A stretch of 52,885 nucleotides of DNA, taken from contig JASHNT010000016.1 of assembly GCA_030041495.1 (NCBI GenBank), forward strand, positions 1 to 52,885, in the 5' to 3' direction. The position numbers were made by a program, and so were the translations under genes. Positions 34,730 to 43,891 of this stretch are shown here, in pieces. The notes under the pieces are model-generated. The model was not told where the DNA came from. It searched no databases and worked only from the letters and a program-made list of their open reading frames with translations. Within the stretch, counting starts at the first letter, position 1. Every line of letters starts with the position of its first letter. Source of the stretch: Bryobacteraceae bacterium (GTDB lineage Bacteria; Acidobacteriota; Terriglobia; Bryobacterales; Bryobacteraceae).

Positions 34730-34868
34730 GATGTTTCTAATCCTTTCCTCCCGCGCTTCGTTTGAAAAACAGCGCGCGTTCTGCCCGAAGGCTATCGGAG
34801 GAAACCGGGCGCACTTGCGGCGCTCAAGCTTGATGTGTTTGAAAGGTGTGGATTAAACCGCGGCGGCG

Positions 34869-34902
34869 GCCCGTTTATGTCCGCGCCGCCCGTTTATGTC
34901 CG
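34869..34902. repeat. 15-bp direct repeat across the permease stop codon
   Basis: GCCCGTTTATGTCCG occurs at 34869-34883 and 34888-34902, period 19. The permease stop codon (34875-34877) lies in the first copy, out of frame with the second, so a small duplication probably reset the protein's C-terminus (GHKRAART). Confidence 0.6.
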
Positions 34903-36365
34903 TAGGCGAAGTAGATCGCGAGACCGATGGCCAGCCACACTACGAACCGGACCCACGTCTCCAGTGGCAGGCTCAGCATCAGCACCAGGCAGAAGGCGAT
35001 CGAAAGGAGCGGCAGCACAGGCACCCACGGGACTCGGAAGCTGCGCGTCCGGTCCGGTTGGGTGCGCCTTAGGATGATCACGCCCGCCGAAACGACGATG
35101 AACGCGAATAGAGTGCCGATATTGGTCAAGTCTCCGAACGTGCCGATGTCCCAGATGCCCGCGGGAATGCCCACCGCGAAGCCCGCGACCCAAGTGCTCA
35201 AGTGCGGAGTCTCGTACTTCCGATGCACTCGCGAAAACAGCGGTGGCAAGAGCCGGTCCCGCGACATCGCGAACCAGATTCGCGCCTGGCCGTATTGACC
35301 CACCAGCAGGGAGCTGGTCATTCCCAGCAGAGCGCCCACGGTCACGGCAAACCGAATGCGGTTGTAGCCCAGAGCCTTGAGCGCGTTGGCCACCGGAGCA
35401 TCGTTGTTGAGAGTGTCCCAGTGGGCGATGCCCGTCAGCACCAGCGAAACTCCCGCGTACAGCACCGCGCAAGCCAGCAAGGTCAGCATCAGCCCGCGTG
35501 GCATGTCGCGCTGCGGGTTATGGCACTCTTCCGCGGCGGTCGATACGGCATCGAATCCGATATATGTGAAAAAGACAATGGCCCCTCCGGTCAACACGCC
35601 GGGGAATCCGTTGGGCATGAAGGGATGCCAGTTGGCGCTATGGACGGCGCGGCCAGCACCGACGATGAAAATTACAATAGCCGCGATTTTGATCAGTACC
35701 ATCGTGTTGTTGGCACTCGCGCTCTCTTTCGCTCCGCGCACCAGGATCCAGCTCAGCGCCATCATCAGGATCAGTGCGGGCACATTGAAGATTGCCCCTG
35801 TGGCTTTCCCTTCGACGAACACCGGATTGGAAAAAGCCGCGGGCAGATGAAAACCGAACGCGTTTTCGAGCAGATCGTTGAAATAAGCCGCGAACCCCAC
35901 CGCCACGGCCATGTTGGCAACGGCGTATTCCAGGATCAAATCCCAGCCGATGATCCACGCGAAGATTTCGCCCAACGTCGCGAAGGCGTAAGTGTAGGCG
36001 CTGCCCGCGACCGGGATCATCGAGGCGAGTTCGGCGTAGCACAGCGCTGCGAATCCGCACGCAATGGCCACCAGGACGAAGGAGAGGGAAATCGCGGGTC
36101 CAGCACCGGGCCGGCCGGAGAGGCTCAGGGCATTGCGCCCATGCAGCATCAGGTCCAGCACGGGGGCCTTCAGCGCGCTCTTGAAATCGAACTTGAGCCC
36201 CGCCGCGGCCGTTCCCGTAAGCGTGAAAATACCCGACCCGATGACGTTTCCGATCCCCAAGGCCACCAGGCTCCATAGCCCCAGCGTCCGCCGCAGCCGT
36301 GAGTTCGGATCGTGGCTGGCCGCAATCAGATCGTCAATGGACTTGGTGCGGAAGAGACTGGCCAC
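34875..36365 (-). CDS. APC-family amino-acid permease
   Basis: 496 residues from the GTG at 36365, chosen because homologs begin near ASLFRTKSIDDLIA; the open frame extends 67 residues further but overlaps the divergent hydrolase gene and looks non-coding. Twelve or more TM helices. APC landmarks: LVALGIGNVIGSGIFTLTG (TM1), FAALCYAELASMIPVAGSAY (TM2-3) and VFFTYIGFDAVSTAAEECHN (TM8 region). It resembles cationic amino-acid transporters of the CAT/YfnA branch, which import or exchange amino acids. Standalone gene; substrate unconfirmed. Confidence 0.9.
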   Translation of the reverse strand: MASLFRTKSIDDLIAASHDPNSRLRRTLGLWSLVALGIGNVIGSGIFTLTGTAAAGLKFDFKSALKAPVLDLMLHGRNALSLSGRPGAGPAISLSFVLVAIACGFAALCYAELASMIPVAGSAYTYAFATLGEIFAWIIGWDLILEYAVANMAVAVGFAAYFNDLLENAFGFHLPAAFSNPVFVEGKATGAIFNVPALILMMALSWILVRGAKESASANNTMVLIKIAAIVIFIVGAGRAVHSANWHPFMPNGFPGVLTGGAIVFFTYIGFDAVSTAAEECHNPQRDMPRGLMLTLLACAVLYAGVSLVLTGIAHWDTLNNDAPVANALKALGYNRIRFAVTVGALLGMTSSLLVGQYGQARIWFAMSRDRLLPPLFSRVHRKYETPHLSTWVAGFAVGIPAGIWDIGTFGDLTNIGTLFAFIVVSAGVIILRRTQPDRTRSFRVPWVPVLPLLSIAFCLVLMLSLPLETWVRFVVWLAIGLAIYFAYGHKRAART

Positions 36366-36421
36366 CAGTGCAGTGTAGCTTGAATGCAACGGAAGAGTCC
36401 GGGACCCGTCTATTACATCGC

Positions 36422-37299
36422 ATGCAAGGGTTCCGAAAATGGGCGCTCGCTTTATTAGCGTTAGTGGCCGTTCTGAGTCTTCTTGGCGCGGCTTATCAGG
36501 TTCTCGGAAACTGGTGGGACGAGCATCGTTTTCCTCAGCATGGGCGCTCGGTCCAAGCCGGGCCACTGCGGCTCAACATTGACTGTTCAGGCCAAGGTAG
36601 CCCGGCCGTCATCTTGGACAGCGGAATGGGCGTTCCCGCGCTGGGCTGGCTTCTGGTACAGCCGGGCGTTGCCAGGTTTTCGCGCGTCTGCTCTTACGAC
36701 AGGGCGGGGTACGGTTGGAGCGAGGTGGGGCCGAAGCCTCGCACGAGCCTGCAAATCGCTAAGGAGCTCAAAGTGCTCCTGGACAGCTCAGGCGAAAAAG
36801 GCCCATACATCCTGGTTGGGCATTCGTTCGGCGGATACAACGTCCGCATGTTCAACGCGTTGTACCCGAGCGACGTTGCCGGAATCGTGCTGGTGGAGGC
36901 TGAGCATGGGGATGAAGAAAAGCGAATCGACGCCCTACTACCCGCAGCCGTCAACGCCGAGGAGGAAAAGCATGATCGGCGAGCTGTCGCAGTGGATCGA
37001 GTTCTAACGCCACTCCCCCTTCACCTGGGGGTTGAACGGCTGATGACGACGCCCGGCTGGGGCGCGGATCGCTCGTTCCCAAGGGATTTTCGGGAGGTCC
37101 CGACCCTCTGCTGACAAAAGAGGAAATGGACCAGGAAAAACGGGTGTGGATCAACGGCCTGCAAGCCGAGGAGGCGCGTCTGTCGACACGCGCGAAGCAG
37201 ATTGTTGTTGCCGATAGCGGACATATGATTCCCTTCGAGCGTCCAGATTCTGTTGTTTCCGCGATCCATGAGGTTTGGGCAGCCTCGCGCCAGAAGTAG
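36422..37299 (+). pseudogene. Alpha/beta hydrolase interrupted by a frameshift
   Basis: The first frame (36422-37114) encodes a membrane anchor (KWALALLALVAVLSLLGAAY) and a hydrolase core with VILDSGMG, YDRAGYGWSE and the nucleophile elbow GHSFGG. It then runs into a frame ending at 37114. A second frame (about 37036-37299) continues with PKGFSGGPDPLLTKEEMDQE and the catalytic-His region VADSGHMIPFERPDSVV. Joining them gives about 290 residues, the normal size for this anchored hydrolase family. The break is near 37045-37080. Either a recent inactivating indel or a sequencing error. Confidence 0.75.
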
Positions 37300-37327
37300 C
37301 GCCGCCCGTTGTGATAGGCTCGGGTGC

Positions 37328-37537
37328 ATGGACGAAGCGGAGATTCGACGGAAGCTCCGTGAGAATTCGCGCAAGGCCCAAGAGAACTGGCTTAAGCGAT
37401 CTGTTCCCCGGAGCGTGCCACCGCCGGATGACGTCCTGAGCGCCGATGTGGTCGGTGTCATCCGGGCCCCAGACCCCGGCTTGCCTGAGGCGCTTGAATG
37501 CGAGACCTCTTGTCCTGCTTATCGTTGCGAAGTATGA
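37328..37537 (+). CDS. Possible 69-residue protein of unknown function
   Basis: Begins MDEAEIRRKLRENSRKAQEN, a charged helix, and has a proline-rich middle (VPRSVPPPDDV) and a Cys-containing end. No ribosome site, no known family. It fills the gap between the broken hydrolase and the kinase gene; coding status is uncertain. Confidence 0.25.
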   Translation: MDEAEIRRKLRENSRKAQENWLKRSVPRSVPPPDDVLSADVVGVIRAPDPGLPEALECETSCPAYRCEV

Positions 37538-37557
37538 TGGCGTAGTCGGATGCCATC

Positions 37558-40500
37558 ATGACGCCGGAACGTCGTCAGCGGATTCATTATCTATACCGCT
37601 CGGCTCTCGATCGAGAGCCCGCCGCCCGCCCAGGCTTTCTCACGCAGGCGTGTGCTGGCGACCACGGGTTGCGCCGCGAAGTCGAGTCGCTCCTGGCTCA
37701 GGACAGCCACTTGAGCGAGTCTATGGAACTCCCCAACGCCATGGACTGGTCCCCTAAAGCGCGTAACACGGCGGTGACTGCCACCTTAACCGGTGCTGTG
37801 GATCGAGCAACGCTATCCGGAAGCCGCATGAGCCATTACGAGATCATCTCTCTACTCGGCGCCGGCGGCATGGGCCAAGTGTATTTGGCTCGCGACGCGC
37901 GGCTGGGACGGAACGTGGCGCTCAAGCTCCTTCCCCGATCCAGCGCCAGCCAGCCCCAACGTCTGCGACGTTTCGAGCGGGAAGCGCGCGCCGCGTCGGC
38001 GCTGAATCACCCGAACATCGCCACCGTTCACGATATTGGAGTCGCCGAGGCGGGCCACTTCATCGTCATGGAATATGTCGCCGGCCGGACTCTGCGCGAC
38101 ATGTTGAGGGAAGGCCTGCTCGCTTCTCTTCCCGAGATCGGCCTCCAGATCGCCAGAGCGCTGAGCGCGGCTCACGCGGCCGGAATCACCCATCGCGATA
38201 TCAAGCCCGAAAATGTGATGGTCCGGCAGGATGGCTACGTCAAGATCGTCGATTTCGGGTTGGCGCGACTGCTACCCAGATCGGCCGAAGGCGAACCCTT
38301 CCAATCCCGCGCGGAATCGAGAACGGTTGTTGGAACGCCGTGTTATATGTCGCCGGAGCAGGCACGCGGAAAACGTCCCGGGCCGCCCTCCGACGTCTTC
38401 TCCCTGGGAGTGCTCTTTTATGAGATGGCCACCGGCCGGCGGCCGTTCGCCGCGGACTCCGTGCTGGCCACACTGCAAACGATCATTGCGCAGGAGCCTG
38501 AGCCGCCCTCGCGTTGGAACCCTGCTCTCGATCGCGGGCTCGAGCAGATGATTCTCTCCATGTTGCGTAAGGAGCCCTCCGAGCGGCCATCCGCGGCGGA
38601 GGTCACGGCCCTTATTGCGACTGTGGGCAAGAAACCGGCTTCGGCCGAGTCCAGCCTTCCGGCTCAGCGGACCGCCTTTGTGGGACGGCATCAGGAACTC
38701 GCTTCTATCCGGGCCCTGTTAGGGGACGCCGCGGTCCGTCTGCTTACGCTGACTGGGCCAGGAGGAACCGGCAAAACGCGCCTCGCGCTGGAAGCCGCAC
38801 AGGACATGCGCGCAAACTTTGCCGGCGGCGTATACTTCGCGGAGTTAGCGCCATTGACCGAACCCCGGCAGGTGACCGCCGCCGTCGCCAAGGCGGCGAA
38901 TGTGCGCGAGATGCCTTTTCGCGACTTGGCGGATCTGGTGCGTGAACGATTTAGAGCCGTCGAGGCCGTGCTGCTGATCCTGGATAGCTTCGAGCACGTC
39001 TTGGACGCCACGCCGATCGTGGCCGATTGGCTCGAGTCATGCCCGAACCTCAAGGTGCTGGTCACCAGCCGTCCGGCGCTTCGCATTTATGGTGAGCAGG
39101 AATTTCCCGTACGTCCCCTGCCGCTGCCGGCCGCGAACGTATCCGCAGCGCCGGATCGCCTAAGGGATTTTCCCTCCGTGGAGCTGTTTGTGCAACGCGC
39201 ATCGGCCGTCCGGCCCGGTTTCCGCCTGACGGTGGAGAACGCCGCGGCGGTAGGGGAAATTTGCCGGCGCCTGGATGGGCTGCCGCTGGCCATCGAACTG
39301 GCGGCGGCGCGAGTCAAGTTTCTCCCGCCCGCAAGCCTGCTCGCCCGCATCGAAAGCCGGTTGGAGCTACTCACCGGGGGCGCGCGCGATCTCCCGGAGC
39401 GTCAGCAGACTCTACGCCGGACCATCGACTGGAGCTACGAATTGCTTGCCCCGCCCGAACGGAAGCTTTTCTCGCGGCTCTCTGTTTTCGCCGGCGGCTG
39501 CACTTTAGAGGCAGCGGAGGCCGTCGCCAACACACGCGAGGACCTGGAACTGGATGTGTTCGACGGAATCGCGTCGCTTGTGGATAAGAGCCTTCTGCGG
39601 CAGGAGGGCGGCGATGAGGACGAGCCAAGGTTCTCCATGTTGGAAACAATTCGGGAGTATGCGCGGGAACGGTTGAAGAACAGCGGGGAACAGGATGCCG
39701 CCGAGCAAGCTCATGCCGCCTACTACCTGGTCCTGGCCGAAGAAGACGTAGGGCGTATTCCGGCCGATCAGCGCAATGCCTGGTTCCGGCGAAGCGCCCT
39801 GGAACACGATAATTTTCGAGCCGCGGTTCGCTACCTCCTCTCCACCGGTAACGCCGAATGGGCGCTCCGCCTGGGAACGTCACTGCTGTGGTTTTGGGAA
39901 CAGCAGGAGTATTACACGGAAGGCCGCGAGGCCATGGACGCCATTCTACGAATGCACGGCGCACAGGGGCGAACTGCCTTACGGGCGCGGGCAGCGCATT
40001 CCGCCGGGGTCCTCGCAGGCCGAATGCGGGATATGCCGTCCTCGACCAACTGGTTCAGCGAAGCATTGGCCATCTTCCGCGAGCTTAACGACCGGCAGGG
40101 AATTGCTACTTCCCTAAACGCCCTTTCCTTGAACGCACGGCACGAAAGGCAATTTCAGGAGGGGAGGGCAATGCTGGAGGAAGCGGTCCAGCTTTGGAAG
40201 GAGACCGGCGATGAAGCCGCAGCGGACCGGGCCCTCAGCAATTGGGGCCAGATCGCCAAGGATCAGGGCGATTTCGAGGGCGCCCGCGCCGTTTTCGAAC
40301 AATTGGCCGTGCGTTTTCGCGCTCGTGGCAACGTCGGGGGAGCCGCTTCTGCAATGAGCTGTCTAGGAGACGTAGCCGCCGCACAGAACAACGGCACACT
40401 GGCCAGAAGCCACTATGAACAGAGCTTGGCGCTGTTTCGCGGCTTAAACGATCGCGCCGCTGTAGCCCGGGTTCTTGCCGATCTCGGCAACCTGACGAGA

Positions 40501-40845
40501 GATTCGAAGGATTACGAAGCCGCCCGGGCGTTCTACTTCGAGTCGCTACAGGAATCGGTTAAGGTCGGCCGGCGCACGAGCCTTGCCCGAACCCTGGCTG
40601 CCATGGCTTGGTGCGCCGTTTGCCAGGAACGCTACACGCGGGCGGTAAAGCTCGCCGGCGCTGCTGCCTCCCTGTGGAAGACAGTAGGGACAGCAGGAGA
40701 CGCCGCGGACCGCGATGCGATACAGAGAGTCTGGGAGGCGACCGCGTCCCGGATGCCGGCTCCGGAACACTTTAGTGCGTGGAGGACCGGACAGCAATTT
40801 GACGTGCCTCAGGCCGTTGAGTACGCGGTTGGGGAAGCCGACTAG
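37558..40845 (+). CDS. Ser/Thr protein kinase fused to STAND-type ATPase and TPR repeats
   Basis: 1095 residues. A short N-terminal helical domain (residues 1-60, ERRQRIHYLYRSALDREPAA) is common on acidobacterial kinases. The kinase domain spans about 94-355: Gly loop GAGGMG (101-106), K123, HRDIKPEN (212-219), DFG (232-234), and APE-like SPEQA. No TM helix follows. A STAND/NB-ARC-like ATPase starts near 370 with Walker A GPGGTGKT (400-407), Walker B LLILDSFEH (472-480) and LVTSRP (501-506). TPRs fill about 820-1050 (MLEEAVQLWKET, ARAVFEQLAVRF, ARSHYEQSLALF). A large intracellular signal integrator; targets unknown. ATG start. Confidence 0.92.
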   Translation: MTPERRQRIHYLYRSALDREPAARPGFLTQACAGDHGLRREVESLLAQDSHLSESMELPNAMDWSPKARNTAVTATLTGAVDRATLSGSRMSHYEIISLLGAGGMGQVYLARDARLGRNVALKLLPRSSASQPQRLRRFEREARAASALNHPNIATVHDIGVAEAGHFIVMEYVAGRTLRDMLREGLLASLPEIGLQIARALSAAHAAGITHRDIKPENVMVRQDGYVKIVDFGLARLLPRSAEGEPFQSRAESRTVVGTPCYMSPEQARGKRPGPPSDVFSLGVLFYEMATGRRPFAADSVLATLQTIIAQEPEPPSRWNPALDRGLEQMILSMLRKEPSERPSAAEVTALIATVGKKPASAESSLPAQRTAFVGRHQELASIRALLGDAAVRLLTLTGPGGTGKTRLALEAAQDMRANFAGGVYFAELAPLTEPRQVTAAVAKAANVREMPFRDLADLVRERFRAVEAVLLILDSFEHVLDATPIVADWLESCPNLKVLVTSRPALRIYGEQEFPVRPLPLPAANVSAAPDRLRDFPSVELFVQRASAVRPGFRLTVENAAAVGEICRRLDGLPLAIELAAARVKFLPPASLLARIESRLELLTGGARDLPERQQTLRRTIDWSYELLAPPERKLFSRLSVFAGGCTLEAAEAVANTREDLELDVFDGIASLVDKSLLRQEGGDEDEPRFSMLETIREYARERLKNSGEQDAAEQAHAAYYLVLAEEDVGRIPADQRNAWFRRSALEHDNFRAAVRYLLSTGNAEWALRLGTSLLWFWEQQEYYTEGREAMDAILRMHGAQGRTALRARAAHSAGVLAGRMRDMPSSTNWFSEALAIFRELNDRQGIATSLNALSLNARHERQFQEGRAMLEEAVQLWKETGDEAAADRALSNWGQIAKDQGDFEGARAVFEQLAVRFRARGNVGGAASAMSCLGDVAAAQNNGTLARSHYEQSLALFRGLNDRAAVARVLADLGNLTRDSKDYEAARAFYFESLQESVKVGRRTSLARTLAAMAWCAVCQERYTRAVKLAGAAASLWKTVGTAGDAADRDAIQRVWEATASRMPAPEHFSAWRTGQQFDVPQAVEYAVGEAD

Positions 40846-40866
40846 CCAGCCCCGCCTTGCGAGCTG

Positions 40867-41151
40867 TTATTGAACAGCCGAACTGTACTTCGCCGGATCG
40901 ATCATTCTCCGCACCGCCGAGACTCGATTGGCAGGCAGGCCGAGCCGATTCGCATGTTCGCGAATCGAAGACTCGTCCGGCGCAAGGTAGACGCAATATA
41001 TCTTGTCGTCGGTGACGTAGCTATGCAGCCACCGGATTTGCGGGCCAAGGTCGCCTAGAATCGCTAGCGACTTTAACGAAGTTTCTCGAATTTGGTCTTC
41101 GGTCAAGCTTCCCGCGCCCGGGATATCGCGTTCGATGACGTATTCGCGCAT
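40867..41151 (-). CDS. DUF4242 (SCO4226-like) small protein
   Basis: 94 residues. The ferredoxin-like alpha/beta layout YVIERDIPGAGSLTEDQIRE, IRWLHSYVTDDKIYCVYLAP, DESSIREHANRLGLPANRVS matches the DUF4242 family; one Streptomyces member binds nickel. Most relatives of this type are found near stress or metal genes. Metal binding here is untested; the visible candidate ligands are H58 and C68. It is convergent with the kinase gene (21 bases apart). Confidence 0.75.
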   Translation of the reverse strand: MREYVIERDIPGAGSLTEDQIRETSLKSLAILGDLGPQIRWLHSYVTDDKIYCVYLAPDESSIREHANRLGLPANRVSAVRRMIDPAKYSSAVQ

Positions 41152-41254
41152 GGCATTAAAGTATCACAGTCCGCATTTGAGCGGAGTTTCTGGTTAGGCG
41201 CGCGTCCTCTAATGGCGGCAGTGGCTCGCGGTCTTCTTGAGCGGCCCCGCCCGC

Positions 41255-41413
41255 TTACCGCTTGCGCTGGCCCTTGGCCATCTTCTTCACTTTGCGCTTT
41301 TGCGAGCCTCGGGCCACATCGGCGGCGCGCGGCTTCAGCGCCGGAGCCTCCTTGCGCGCGGCGCGCTTGGCCTTCTTGCGGTCTGCTCTATCTTTGATGT
41401 GCTTGGTGTTCAT
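41255..41413 (-). CDS. 52-residue highly basic protein coupled to pcrA
   Basis: Begins MNTKHIKDRADRKKAKRAAR and ends KVKKMAKGQRKR. I count 13 Lys and 9 Arg against 4 acidic residues, with no Cys, Phe, Trp or Tyr. Its ATG overlaps the pcrA stop (ATGA), so ribosomes finishing PcrA can restart on it. The composition suggests a nucleic-acid-binding or ribosome-associated peptide. No family recognised. The tight coupling and lack of stop codons argue that it is real despite its length. Confidence 0.6.
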   Translation of the reverse strand: MNTKHIKDRADRKKAKRAARKEAPALKPRAADVARGSQKRKVKKMAKGQRKR

Positions 41414-43716
41414 TCGATCTTGATCCCTGCGTATTTAGCGATTAATTTCTTCAACCCGTACCCGGGAAAACTCACCGTCACCTTCGCGTCGTCGCCCGAG
41501 CCTTCCAGCCGTACGATGGTGCCGCGGCCGTACTTCGCGTGCTCGATGGTCGATCCCAACCCGGTCTTCTTCTTGGGCATCGCCAGAGGCGCTTTCGCGA
41601 CCGGCACCTTTGACTGCAGCGACGGCGCCGGGGAGGGCGTCGACGCCCCCTTCTCCGCGAAGAACTGGCGGATATTCTCCACCGAGTTATAAGTCTTTCC
41701 AGTATAGAGGTTCCGGCGGGCGGTTTCGCGCACCAGGTGCTGCTCCGCGTACAGATCCACTTGCCCGCTCTGTCCGCGAGCCCGTTCGAGCAGTGCCGCA
41801 GGGACCTCGTTCAAGAAGCGCGAGCGGATGGAGGCCTCCGGCTGCCCGCCTCCGAAACGCCGCCGGTAGCGAGCCCAGCTCAAATACAGACGCTTTTCCG
41901 CGCGCGTCATTGCGACGTAGCAGAGCCGTCGCTCTTCTTCCATCGATGCATCGGTGTCGATTGAGCGGCTATGCGGAAAAAGGCCCTCTTCCATGCCGGC
42001 GATGAACACGATGGGGAACTCGAGGCCCTTGGCATTGTGCATCGTCAGCAAGGAGACCGGAGCGCGCTCGTCGACGGAGTCCGCGTCGGAAACCAGCGCG
42101 GCATGATCCAGAAAATCGCGGAGGGTCTCGCCGCGCTCGGCGGCGTCGGAGGCGGCGTTCAATAATTCGTCGAGGTTGCCGAGCCGGCTCTGGGCTTCGG
42201 GCGTTCCTTCTTCTTCGAGGGCGGTCCGGTAGCCGGTTTTATCGAGCACCGCGCGCAGCGTCGCGGCGGCAGAACGTGTTTCGATATCGGTTCCCAGTTC
42301 TTGCATCATGCGATGAAAGCTGGCCAGCGCGGCTTCGGCGCGCGCGGGAAATGCACGCTCGATCAGCATTCGTTCGATTGCTGTCCAGATGGTCAGCTCG
42401 TGTTGCAGAGCGTACTGCTCAATCTGTTCAATGGTGGTGCGCCCGATGCCTCGCGCCGGAGTGTTGATGATGCGCAGCAGGCTAATGGAATCCTGCGGAC
42501 TCACCAGCGCTTTGAGATACGCGATCAAATCCTTCACTTCAGCGCGCTGGTAGAAGCTGAATCCGCCGACGACCACGTATTTGCGTCCGTAGCGCCGCAG
42601 AGCTTCCTCAATCTGCCGCGATTGCGAATTGGTGCGGTACAAAACGGCAACGTGATCGGCCGGGTTGCGGCCCACATGGCCCTCAATTGTATCGGCGATC
42701 CACAACGCTTCGTTTTCGGCGCCGGGAGCTTCATACAGAGTGATCTTTTCGCCCGCGCCCGATTCGGTCCACAGCCACTTGCCGATGCGCTCGGTGTTGT
42801 TGGCGACCACGGCGCTGGCGGCTTCCAGGATGTTTTTGGTGGAGCGGTAGTTCTGCTCCAGGCGGATGGTTTTCGCTCCCGGAAAATCGCGCTCGAAATC
42901 CAGAATGTTGCGGATGTTCGCACCGCGCCAGCCATAGATGGATTGGTCTTCGTCGCCGACCACCGCCACGTTGCCACGCTCCTGAGACAGAAGCCGCATC
43001 AGCTCATACTGACTGCGATTGGTGTCCTGATATTCGTCGACCATCAGGAATTCGTAGCGGCGGTTGGCTTTCTCGCGAGTGGGCGCGTCGTGAGCCAGCA
43101 GGCGCACCGTTTCGAGTAGCAGGTCGTCGAAATCGAGAGCGTTCGATTCGAGAAGCTTCGCTCTGTATCTTTCATAGACGACTGCCAACCGGGTGGAGAG
43201 CGGATCGGTGGCCGCGCGAGCCAGGTCTTCCGGAGTGTGCTTGTGGCTTTTGGCGTGGCTGATGCGCGAGAGCGCCGCGCGGTAAGCCAAAAATTTTTCG
43301 TCCAGGCCGAGCTGTTTGTAGACCGTCTTGAGAACCGAAAGCTGGTCGTCATCGTCATAGATGGAGAACAGGGGGGTGAACCCGCGGCGGATTTGGGCGA
43401 GTGGGGCTCCCTCACGCCTGAGGAGGCGGACGCAGAAGGAATGAAACGTCGCGACCGTGGGCAGCGAATCGGCGCCTGGAGCATGCCTGGCAATGAGGCT
43501 GCGCACGCGGTCGCGCATCTCGCCGGAGGCCTTGTTGGTGAAGGTGACCGCCAGAATCGCCCAGCCGGGCACCTTGTGGGCGGTCATCAGGTGGGCCATC
43601 CGGTGGGTAATGACCCGGGTTTTTCCGCTCCCGGCTCCGGCCAGCACCAGCAAGGGACCTTCGACGTGGGCTACCGCTTCGCGTTGGCGCGGATTGAGCC
43701 CTTCGAGGAAATCCAT
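41410..43716 (-). CDS. pcrA: UvrD/PcrA-type ATP-dependent 3'-5' DNA helicase
   Basis: About 768 residues. Unwinds DNA in repair, replication restart and removal of RecA filaments. Superfamily I motifs in order: Q motif LNPRQREAVAH, Walker A LAGAGSGKT, Ia VTFTNKAS, Walker B MVDEYQDTN, III GDEDQSIYGWRGA, IV LEQNYRST, V TMHNAKGLEFPIVF, VI YVAMTRAEKRLYL. The C-terminal tail (SVENIRQFFAEKG, LGSTIEHAKYGRGTIVRLEG) carries the PcrA-type RNA-polymerase-interacting Tudor-like end. I place the start at the ATG 43716; an ATG at 43728 adds four residues. A coupled small basic protein follows. Confidence 0.95.
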   Translation of the reverse strand: MDFLEGLNPRQREAVAHVEGPLLVLAGAGSGKTRVITHRMAHLMTAHKVPGWAILAVTFTNKASGEMRDRVRSLIARHAPGADSLPTVATFHSFCVRLLRREGAPLAQIRRGFTPLFSIYDDDDQLSVLKTVYKQLGLDEKFLAYRAALSRISHAKSHKHTPEDLARAATDPLSTRLAVVYERYRAKLLESNALDFDDLLLETVRLLAHDAPTREKANRRYEFLMVDEYQDTNRSQYELMRLLSQERGNVAVVGDEDQSIYGWRGANIRNILDFERDFPGAKTIRLEQNYRSTKNILEAASAVVANNTERIGKWLWTESGAGEKITLYEAPGAENEALWIADTIEGHVGRNPADHVAVLYRTNSQSRQIEEALRRYGRKYVVVGGFSFYQRAEVKDLIAYLKALVSPQDSISLLRIINTPARGIGRTTIEQIEQYALQHELTIWTAIERMLIERAFPARAEAALASFHRMMQELGTDIETRSAAATLRAVLDKTGYRTALEEEGTPEAQSRLGNLDELLNAASDAAERGETLRDFLDHAALVSDADSVDERAPVSLLTMHNAKGLEFPIVFIAGMEEGLFPHSRSIDTDASMEEERRLCYVAMTRAEKRLYLSWARYRRRFGGGQPEASIRSRFLNEVPAALLERARGQSGQVDLYAEQHLVRETARRNLYTGKTYNSVENIRQFFAEKGASTPSPAPSLQSKVPVAKAPLAMPKKKTGLGSTIEHAKYGRGTIVRLEGSGDDAKVTVSFPGYGLKKLIAKYAGIKIE

Positions 43717-43891
43717 GGAAACACACATTTTAGCACGGGTCTGGGGGCTTGGCCTAGAATAAGAACGGCTAATGCTTCAGCGCTCCGAGATGTTTATGCT
43801 CCAATCGCTTACCGAGTGTTGTAACCTATCAAAGTGCCGATGCGCCTTTTCGTTTGGATCGAAGAGGATATGACTGCCACCGGCCGCCGCG

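Noticed and set aside
35202-36278. 358-codon open frame antisense to the amino-acid permease.
   Set aside because: Shadow; the permease frame has all APC motifs.
36366-36566. 67-residue N-terminal extension of the permease.
   Set aside because: It overlaps the divergent hydrolase and lacks a membrane-protein character; GTG 36365 fits homolog starts.
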